DNA of 5,638 nucleotides from Chloroflexota bacterium (GTDB taxonomy: Bacteria > Chloroflexota > Dehalococcoidia > SZUA-161 > SpSt-899), in assembly GCA_018725425.1 (NCBI GenBank), contig QLUL01000084.1, forward strand, positions 1-5,638, given 5' to 3'. Positions 1-4,137 of this stretch are shown here, piece by piece. Each line of letters begins with the position of its first letter. Position 1 is the stretch's first letter. The notes beneath the pieces were generated by a model. That model was not told where the DNA came from, ran no database searches, and saw only the letters and a program-made list of their open reading frames with translations. The translations under genes and the position numbers were made by a program.

Positions 1-148
1 TGAACTCGACGGCCTTTGCGCGAAGCTCGTCATCGGTGAGGGCTTTACTATCGGGCTCAAGCGCATTGATCCTGTCGACTGTGGGCTGGAGTCGCCTTAA
101 CTCTTTCTCGTTGGGATCGCCGAAGATAGCGGCCAGTTTCTTGAACAT
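1..148 (-). CDS. secA: Protein translocase subunit SecA, N-terminal 49 codons (runs off left edge)
   Basis: SecA is the ATPase motor that drives unfolded preproteins through the SecYEG channel at the cytoplasmic membrane. Only the first 49 codons are in the window, read leftward from the ATG at 148-146. The peptide has the family's N-terminal signature: a short basic start (MFKKL), then [12 protein letters not shown], then INALEP and [13 protein letters not shown]. These match the first helices of SecA, before the nucleotide-binding domain, so the ATPase motifs cannot be checked here. A ribosome-binding site, AGAGGT at 154-159, lies 5 bases before the ATG. The gene begins 13 bases after the stop codon of prs on the same strand, so the two are probably cotranscribed from the prs promoter. 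The call rests on recognising the N-terminal signature and is firm despite the short length. Confidence 0.93.
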   Translation of the reverse strand, partial: MFKKLAAIFGDPNEKELRRLQPTVDRINALEPDSKALTDDELRAKAVEF

Positions 149-161
149 GGATTACCTCTTG

Positions 162-1103
162 TTATTGAAACATCGCGCCTATCGAAAGATCGGCGTGGAT
201 GCGATGAATAGCCTCACCGATCAGGGCCGCCAGGGAGAGAACGATGATCCGATCAATCTTCTTCGACTCCGGCACCGGGACACTATCGGTGACCACCACT
301 TCCTTCAGGGGGCTGTTTGCAATTCTTTCCACTGCGGGACCGGATAGGACAGCATGGGTGCAGCAAGCATATATCTCTTTGGCGCCGTGTTCGGACAGGG
401 TAAGGGCGGCGGAGCTTATCGAGCCGCCGGTGTCAATCTCATCATCTACCAGGAGGGCATGCCGCTCCTCAACATCACCGATAACGGTAAGCGTCTCCGC
501 CTCCTCGGTGTTGCCGAGACGCCTTTTCTCGATGATGGCTAGCGGGGCATTGAGCCTTGCTGCCATATCACGGGCTCGTTTGGAAATGCCGATGTCGGTG
601 GCCACGACCACCAGATCATCTAATTGCTTCTCTTCAAAATATCGGCTCAGGATATAGAGGGCGGTCAGTTCGTCCACCGGGATGTTAAAAAACCCCTGGA
701 TCTGGCCGGCGTGCAGGTCGAGGGTGAGCACGCGACTGGCTCCGGCCACGGTTATCAGATCTGCTACCAGGCGTGCGGTTATCGGCACCCGGGGTTGGTC
801 CTTCTTATCGGTACGGGCGTAGCCGTAATATGGGATCACAGCGGTAACTCTCTGGGCCGAAGCTCGCTTTGCGGCATCGATCATTATCAGCAGTTCCATC
901 AGGCTCTTGTTCACCGGGGATGAGATCGGCTGCAGAATAAAGACATCGCGCCCGCGCACGTTCTCCAGAATACGGACGAAGATGTTCTCGTTGCTGAATT
1001 CAAACACCTCTATTTTCCCCAGCGGCATCTGTAGGTAATCGCAGATCGATTGCGCCAGAGCAGGATGGGTATTCCCGGTGAAAACCTTCAGCTCATCAGC
1101 CAT
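162..1103 (-). CDS. prs: Ribose-phosphate pyrophosphokinase (PRPP synthetase)
   Basis: This cytoplasmic enzyme transfers pyrophosphate from ATP to ribose 5-phosphate, giving PRPP for purine, pyrimidine, histidine, tryptophan and NAD synthesis. The 313-residue length is typical of class I enzymes. Visible motifs in order: FSNENIFVRI with VRGRDVF (about 36-55), the ATP-site segment YYGYARTDKK (92-101), DLHAGQIQGFF with the metal/ATP-binding His131 (129-139), the flexible-loop KRR (193-195), the PRPP-binding loop DDEIDTGGS (220-228), and THAVLSGPAVERI (249-261). The ATG at 1103 is preceded, after 8 bases, by a purine-rich AGGAAGGGG site (1112-1120), and the N-terminus begins in normal register for the family. 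An extended -10 promoter lies about 50 bases upstream. secA follows after 13 bases. No catalytic residue appears to be missing. The RRLGNTEEAE segment and RVPI (instead of REPI) resemble Chloroflexota-type versions, from memory. Confidence 0.97.
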   Translation of the reverse strand: MADELKVFTGNTHPALAQSICDYLQMPLGKIEVFEFSNENIFVRILENVRGRDVFILQPISSPVNKSLMELLIMIDAAKRASAQRVTAVIPYYGYARTDKKDQPRVPITARLVADLITVAGASRVLTLDLHAGQIQGFFNIPVDELTALYILSRYFEEKQLDDLVVVATDIGISKRARDMAARLNAPLAIIEKRRLGNTEEAETLTVIGDVEERHALLVDDEIDTGGSISSAALTLSEHGAKEIYACCTHAVLSGPAVERIANSPLKEVVVTDSVPVPESKKIDRIIVLSLAALIGEAIHRIHADLSIGAMFQ

Positions 1104-1150
1104 CTCACGTTCCCCTTCCTCAGTAGCATTCGTCGCCAGATTGTGAGTTT

Positions 1151-1179
1151 ACTATAGCACAGAGCAGTGCGTGGAGCAA
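1151..1179 (-). promoter_or_regulatory. Promoter of prs-secA (extended -10)
   Basis: On the minus strand, TTGCTC (1174-1179) is followed by a 17-base spacer and TATAGT (1151-1156). TG one base before the -10 gives an extended -10 element. Transcription would start near 1144, leaving a leader of about 40 bases that carries the AGGAAGGGG ribosome-binding site. This fits a housekeeping sigma factor. It implies that prs-secA can be expressed independently of the kinase gene upstream. Confidence 0.7.
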
Positions 1180-1206
1180 CGGGGTCCGGTTCCAAGTAAA
1201 AATGCT

Positions 1207-1797
1207 CTACCGCCTCAGCTCACGAACTATCTTCTCAATAACAGGAGCGATATCTCTGGAGGTGTCCACCGCGAAGTGCTGACGGCGAATTTCCTGTTTC
1301 CTAGCCTTCATTCTTAGATAGACCCCAAAATCAGCATTCGACGAGTCCTGTGAGGGGTTATCCATTGCCATTCGAGCCTGCAAGCGCTCCTGTACCACCT
1401 CCGGGGGCGCTTCTACGCGGAGGATGATCAGTTTCAACCGGAGCCGGTGGACAATGCAGTACAGGCGTTCTCGATGGTGCTCCACTAGATTCGTGGCGTC
1501 CAGGAGAATAGCAATATTCTTGCTCAAAAGATCCTCGATGAGGATATGCAGGGCGGCAAAGAGGCGCTGGTTTTCGGAAGCATCGTAGACTGGTGAGGGG
1601 AAAAGTGACTTTCGCATCATGTCGCTGGACACTATAAGGCAGGGTAAATGTTCGGCCAGCTTGCGGCTGACGTAAGATTTACCCGTGCCCGGCAAGCCAC
1701 TCAAAACGATAAGGAATGGCTGAGCCACCGGCGCGGGAAGCTCCGGTAGCGACTCCCTGAGTCGGTGCGCATCGCTAAGAGCATGCTCTTGCCACAT
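1207..1797 (-). CDS. Small P-loop kinase, AAA_33 / predicted-kinase family
   Basis: A 196-residue cytoplasmic nucleotide-binding protein, probably a small-molecule or nucleic-acid kinase; the substrate cannot be read from the sequence. After a 26-residue lead comes beta-1 and a textbook Walker A, GLPGTGKS (34-41). Next are SSDMMRK (57-63), where this family places the acidic residue near the phosphate acceptor, and the Walker B-like strand ILLDATN (97-103). Arginines in VVQERLQARM (134-143) form a likely lid, and the end carries VDTS (177-180). This order matches the COG0645/COG4639 kinases, relatives of polynucleotide kinase and zeta toxin. No antitoxin-like partner gene is adjacent, so a toxin role is not supported. 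The ATG at 1797 is the first start codon. It has no Shine-Dalgarno, because a consensus promoter ends just 10 bases before it, so the transcript should be leaderless. The gene is divergent from the tRNA cluster and upstream of prs. Confidence 0.85.
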   Translation of the reverse strand: MWQEHALSDAHRLRESLPELPAPVAQPFLIVLSGLPGTGKSYVSRKLAEHLPCLIVSSDMMRKSLFPSPVYDASENQRLFAALHILIEDLLSKNIAILLDATNLVEHHRERLYCIVHRLRLKLIILRVEAPPEVVQERLQARMAMDNPSQDSSNADFGVYLRMKARKQEIRRQHFAVDTSRDIAPVIEKIVRELRR

Positions 1798-1807
1798 TAC
1801 TTATCTT

Positions 1808-1837
1808 ATCATAGGGCAACGGCAGGATAGGTGTCAA
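1808..1837 (-). promoter_or_regulatory. Consensus promoter of the P-loop kinase gene (leaderless)
   Basis: On the minus strand a perfect TTGACA (1832-1837), an 18-base spacer and TATGAT (1808-1813) form a strong sigma-70-like promoter. Only 10 bases separate the -10 element from the kinase ATG (1797). Initiation at the usual distance would leave a leader of about 0-5 bases, with no room for a ribosome-binding site. Its -35 element lies 9 bases from the -35 of the divergent tRNA promoter. Confidence 0.75.
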
Positions 1838-1846
1838 GGTAGTGGG

Positions 1847-1875
1847 TTGCTAAAAGTTGGTGATTCGGATATAAT
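1847..1875 (+). promoter_or_regulatory. Promoter of the Phe-Gly-Leu-Gln tRNA cluster
   Basis: TTGCTA (1847-1852), a 17-base spacer and a perfect TATAAT (1870-1875) precede tRNA-Phe. The predicted start near 1882 leaves only about 5 bases of 5' leader before the mature tRNA end at 1887. No promoter as good was seen in the spacers between the later tRNA genes, so the four are probably one transcription unit. Confidence 0.8.
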
Positions 1876-1886
1876 CATATCTAGTA

Positions 1887-1961
<75 letters not shown>

Positions 1962-1975
1962 GCGATCGGGGCGAT

Positions 1976-2050
1976 GCGGAAGTAGTTCAGCGGTAGAATG
2001 CCTCCTTGCCAAGGAGGAGGTCGTGGGTTCGAATCCCATCTTCCGCTCCA
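1976..2050 (+). tRNA. tRNA-Gly (GCC), CCA encoded
   Basis: Acceptor stem GCGGAAG (1976-1982) pairs with CTTCCGC (2040-2046). The anticodon stem CCTCC/GGAGG encloses loop TTGCCAA with anticodon GCC at 2008-2010. The T-arm is GTGGG/CCCAT (closing G-T pair) with loop TTCGAAT. Discriminator T2047 is followed by an encoded CCA. It lies 14 bases after tRNA-Phe. Confidence 0.97.
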
Positions 2051-2060
2051 TCAGAATCCA

Positions 2061-2089
2061 ATCCCGGCCCAATGCCACCGGGCCGGGAT
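2061..2089 (+). repeat. Perfect 10-bp inverted repeat in the tRNA-Gly/tRNA-Leu spacer
   Basis: ATCCCGGCCC (2061-2070) and GGGCCGGGAT (2080-2089) form a GC-rich perfect 10-bp stem with a 9-base loop. There is no T-run on either strand side, so it is not a classical intrinsic terminator. Inside a polycistronic tRNA precursor it could guide RNase processing or attenuate the downstream Leu and Gln genes; this role is inferred. Confidence 0.75.
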
Positions 2090-2095
2090 AAAGGA

Positions 2096-2180
2096 GCCGG
2101 AGTGGCGGAATGGTAGACGCGGCGGTCTCAAAAACCGTTGGGGGGTGACTCTCGTGTCGGTTCGAATCCGACCTTCGGCA
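2096..2180 (+). tRNA. tRNA-Leu (CAA), CCA not encoded
   Basis: Class II tRNA with a long variable arm. Acceptor GCCGGAG (2096-2102) pairs with CTTCGGC (2173-2179), including one G-T pair. The anticodon stem GCGGT/ACCGT encloses loop CTCAAAA with anticodon CAA at 2129-2131, reading UUG. The T-arm is GTCGG/CCGAC with loop TTCGAAT. After discriminator A2180 the sequence reads CTT, so CCA must be added by tRNA nucleotidyltransferase, unlike its three neighbours. Confidence 0.96.
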
Positions 2181-2191
2181 CTTGACTGGAG

Positions 2192-2258
2192 AGTTTAGAG
2201 TTCTGAGTTTTGAGTTCTGAGGCCCCTACCCCTTCCTCTATACTCAACACTCTATACT
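2192..2258 (+). repeat. Long imperfect inverted repeat between tRNA-Leu and tRNA-Gln
   Basis: The left arm (2192-2214) and the reverse complement of the right arm (2236-2258) agree at 18 of 23 positions, with a 21-base loop that includes GGCCCCTACCCC. Each arm is itself made of short GAGTT/TAGAGT-type sub-repeats. The right arm is followed by TAATTT, so weak terminator activity is possible. It could also be a degraded miniature mobile repeat; no transposase and no clear target-site duplication are seen. Confidence 0.55.
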
Positions 2259-2263
2259 TAATT

Positions 2264-2337
2264 TGCCGGGTAGTGTAGTGGTAGCACAACGGCCTTTGGA
2301 GCCGTACGCCCAGGTTCGAACCCTGGCCCGGCAGCCA
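2264..2337 (+). tRNA. tRNA-Gln (UUG), CCA encoded
   Basis: Acceptor TGCCGGG (2264-2270) pairs with CCCGGCA (2327-2333), giving the U1-A72 end pair typical of glutamine tRNAs. The anticodon stem ACGGC/GCCGT encloses loop CTTTGGA with anticodon TTG at 2296-2298. The T-arm is CCAGG/CCTGG with loop TTCGAAC. Discriminator G2334 is followed by an encoded CCA. Its end is 16 bases from the stop codon of the convergent transglutaminase-like gene, with no terminator visible between them. Confidence 0.96.
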
Positions 2338-2353
2338 GCAACCATTCCTGCTC

Positions 2354-3274
2354 CTACCACATTCCCTTGAGATCTCTGCGCAGGTCGGATGGCGTTAAGT
2401 AGATAAATCCCTCACGGTAGGGGACAGCCCGCGGGTTTGTCGAGCCGTCGGGCAGGCGACCGTAGAAAACCTCACCGGTTGTGGCTTCCAGATAGATGAC
2501 CTTCCCCTGAGCGTCGAAGACATATAACCAGGCGTGGTTTGATTCCTCAAGAGTCTCCCCTACCTTCTCCAGGTTACCTACTACGATGACTGACTTGATA
2601 TTCTCGGTGAGCAGCATATTCCAGAGGCTAACCGCCATATCGTTGCAGTCCGTCTCGCCTGGGATAAAGGTGTGTGTGCGGTGAAGCAAGCGCCCAATCT
2701 CTTCGATCTTGCGCTGCAATTCATAATCTCGCCCTGCCCACGCAGTGCTTCGGAATTCTGGCTTACCCCATATATCTCTACCCCTAACGGCGTGATGGGG
2801 GGCAGGGGTGAGCTGGTTGGTGAGTTGTGCCACCTGAATGTGCAGCAGGCTGTTCACTCTCTCGAGGAGTGATACCTGTTCCCTCAAACTTATCAATTCG
2901 TCGACTGTTGCGTTGGCGGCTGCCTCCTGCAGAGCGTCGTGAGCTTCGCGCAGGCCGCGGTATTCTTCAGTCAGGTTGGCAAAGCTCGCCTGCAGCGTCT
3001 GCAATTCTTCCACGGTGCTGCCCTGTTTTACCAGAAGCGAGTCATAGGCACTTTGTTTCTCCTGCAAGTCCAGGGCCAGTATTGCAGTTTCGGCCTTCAA
3101 TTGTTGGGTCTCTGAGTCGAGGCTGGATATCTGCTCCTCCTGTTGGGCAATCTGCGAACCGAGGACTCCTATTTGCCTGGCCGCGACGGCCTGTCCTATG
3201 CCGATCCCGGCGCCGAGGACTAATATCAAGCACAGAATAAATATGCGCAAGGACAGTCTTGTTATCATCATCAT
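2354..3274 (-). CDS. Membrane-anchored coiled-coil protein with transglutaminase-like domain
   Basis: A predicted cell-envelope protein of about 306 residues. From the chosen start: a hydrophobic signal-anchor (about 9-30); a long Gln/Glu/Leu-rich coiled coil (about 34-155); a short Pro/His linker; and a transglutaminase-like papain-fold domain. The apparent triad is Cys210 in GETDCNDMA, His247 in SNHAWLYV and Glu263 in YLEATTGE, the order and context expected of the family. It could be a cysteine protease or acyltransferase acting outside the membrane; substrate and role are unknown. The Shine-Dalgarno AGGAGG (3280-3285) overlaps a GTG at 3280, which is therefore too close to serve. It is followed by four in-frame ATGs at 3277, 3274, 3271 and 3268. 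Those at 3274 and 3271 have the best spacing (5 and 8 bases), so the exact start is uncertain by a few residues. The gene converges on the tRNA cluster and follows the CBS gene on the same strand after about 220 bases. Confidence 0.8.
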   Translation of the reverse strand: MMMITRLSLRIFILCLILVLGAGIGIGQAVAARQIGVLGSQIAQQEEQISSLDSETQQLKAETAILALDLQEKQSAYDSLLVKQGSTVEELQTLQASFANLTEEYRGLREAHDALQEAAANATVDELISLREQVSLLERVNSLLHIQVAQLTNQLTPAPHHAVRGRDIWGKPEFRSTAWAGRDYELQRKIEEIGRLLHRTHTFIPGETDCNDMAVSLWNMLLTENIKSVIVVGNLEKVGETLEESNHAWLYVFDAQGKVIYLEATTGEVFYGRLPDGSTNPRAVPYREGFIYLTPSDLRRDLKGMW

Positions 3275-3301
3275 CATCACCTCCTGCTTGCCCCCGCAGT
3301 C

Positions 3302-3332
3302 AGTTTGTTGAGTTTGTTGCGTTTCTTGCGTT
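3302..3332 (-). repeat. Short 9-base tandem repeats in the transglutaminase-gene leader
   Basis: Plus-strand units AGTTTGTTG (3302-3310) and AGTTTGTTG (3311-3319) are exact copies. They are followed by the variants CGTTTCTTG (3320-3328) and CGTT. They sit 17-50 bases upstream of the ribosome-binding site, so they would be within the mRNA leader if transcription starts further upstream. No promoter of good quality was identified here; TATAGA on the minus strand near 3350 is a weak -10 candidate without a convincing -35. Confidence 0.5.
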
Positions 3333-3374
3333 GCCTCATCCCATCCCCTAACTCTATAAACTCACCGACTCTAT

Positions 3375-3415
3375 GCAGTGTGAGGGCATCGCACCCGTTG
3401 CCCGGGCCTCACTGC
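3375..3415 (-). repeat. Inverted repeat between the CBS and transglutaminase-like genes
   Basis: GCAGTG-TG-AGG (3375-3385) pairs with CCTCACTGC (3407-3415), leaving a 2-base bulge, and an inner GGGCA/TGCCC pairing extends the structure. No U-tract follows on the minus strand, so this is at best a Rho-independent-like terminator without its tail, or an RNA structure. The remaining intergenic DNA from 3416 to 3498 shows nothing recognisable. Confidence 0.45.
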
Positions 3416-3498
3416 TAAGGGAATGGCTCGAATGGCGCCGGTGATCATAGCCACGGCACAAGGATACTGCCGATCTCATCTTAGCTGCGGGGAATTGA

Positions 3499-4110
3499 TC
3501 AGCAACAGCGCTCTCTGATCTCCACCTTGTATCCTCGAGTGGTGAGGTCCTCGATGAGTTTGGCGGGGTCATTAGTATCTACCTGAACTATCAGGTCTCT
3601 GGTGCCGCTTTCCTGGGAATCATCCACATGAAGGGCTTCAATTGTGAGATCATGCCTATTGATGAATCTAACGACTTCCTCGATTTTACGGGTTGTCCCG
3701 CAGTCGTAGATGTGAAGACGCACTCCAGGCTTGCCCAGACCGAGGAGAGGGTTCAAGATTCGGTATATGAAATCATTGGTGGTGACTATGCCCACCAAAT
3801 GACCCTCATCTACTACTACCAGGGCACCAACCCTACGTTCCTGTGCCAGGGCGAGAGCGGCCTCGGCGGTGGCATCGGGGGCGATAGTGACAACGTCGCG
3901 GATCATTATTTCCTTTACCGTCATCTTCGCCAGCAGGTAATTTAGTTCCCAGATACTCAGGCTGGTCGCTGGAGATGGTGATGTCTCTGCTATCCTCCTT
4001 TCGAGCTTGATTGTCCTATTATTGCACTCTGGCTTTGCTATGTCAAGCGCTGATGCACTGCCGTTCCGGCTATTGACAGGCATATCATTATTTTGAATGA
4101 TCACATGCAC
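3499..4110 (-). CDS. CBS/ACT-like regulatory protein lacking its first CBS domain (probable 5'-deleted remnant)
   Basis: From memory, AcuB-like relatives have two CBS domains that bind adenosyl ligands, joined by a conserved linker, then an ACT-like domain. Here the linker (SPSPATSLS, IWELNYLLAK; 44-62 from the GTG at 4110), the second CBS domain (63-123, ending VGIVTTNDFIYRIL) and the ACT-like domain (129-203) are intact. The first CBS domain is absent: residues 1-38 do not resemble it. A promoter (4018-4046) and the Shine-Dalgarno AAAGGAGG (3994-4001) stand just before the linker, but no ATG, GTG or TTG follows at usable distance. The given start is simply the most upstream in-frame start after a stop codon. 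The ATG at 4083 is an alternative, and the ATG at 3924 would give a single-CBS protein of about 141 residues. It is either a pseudogene or a shortened protein; the domain content is surer than the start. Confidence 0.75.
   Translation of the reverse strand: MHVIIQNNDMPVNSRNGSASALDIAKPECNNRTIKLERRIAETSPSPATSLSIWELNYLLAKMTVKEIMIRDVVTIAPDATAEAALALAQERRVGALVVVDEGHLVGIVTTNDFIYRILNPLLGLGKPGVRLHIYDCGTTRKIEEVVRFINRHDLTIEALHVDDSQESGTRDLIVQVDTNDPAKLIEDLTTRGYKVEIRERCC
3994..4001 (-). promoter_or_regulatory. Orphan Shine-Dalgarno AAAGGAGG without a start codon
   Basis: A near-perfect anti-16S complement on the minus strand lies directly upstream of the CBS linker. The bases after it (ATAGCAGAGACATC) contain no ATG, GTG or TTG, and the in-frame codon right after it is ATA. 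It reads as the original ribosome-binding site of the full-length gene, left behind when the first CBS domain and its start codon were lost. Confidence 0.6.
4018..4046 (-). promoter_or_regulatory. Candidate promoter of the CBS-domain gene
   Basis: On the minus strand a perfect TTGACA (4041-4046), a 17-base spacer and AATAAT (4018-4023) form a good sigma-70-like promoter. Transcription would start near 4011, about 10 bases before the Shine-Dalgarno AAAGGAGG. This spacing is what an intact bacterial gene would show, which supports the view that the upstream boundary is original and the loss is internal. Confidence 0.6.
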
Positions 4111-4137
4111 GCACTTTTATTGTTCACCATCTGCGAT

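Noticed and set aside
1207..1797. Zeta-toxin-type toxin-antitoxin kinase
   Set aside because: The P-loop kinase fold is related, but no small antitoxin gene precedes it. The motif set fits the general AAA_33 / predicted-kinase group equally well.
1998..2198. Plus-strand open frame of 66 codons
   Set aside because: It runs through tRNA-Gly and tRNA-Leu, so it is a by-product of structural RNA genes.
2338..2353. Intrinsic terminator between tRNA-Gln and the convergent gene
   Set aside because: The 16-base gap contains no hairpin and no T-run in either direction.
2827..3240. Plus-strand open frame of 137 codons antisense to the transglutaminase-like gene
   Set aside because: It is a shadow of the coiled-coil coding region, with low-complexity Arg/Pro/Ser content and no family resemblance.
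3354..3572. Minus-strand open frame of 72 codons overlapping the 3' end of the CBS gene
   Set aside because: It is out of frame with the convincing ACT-like C-terminus, has no ribosome-binding site of note and no homology I recognise.
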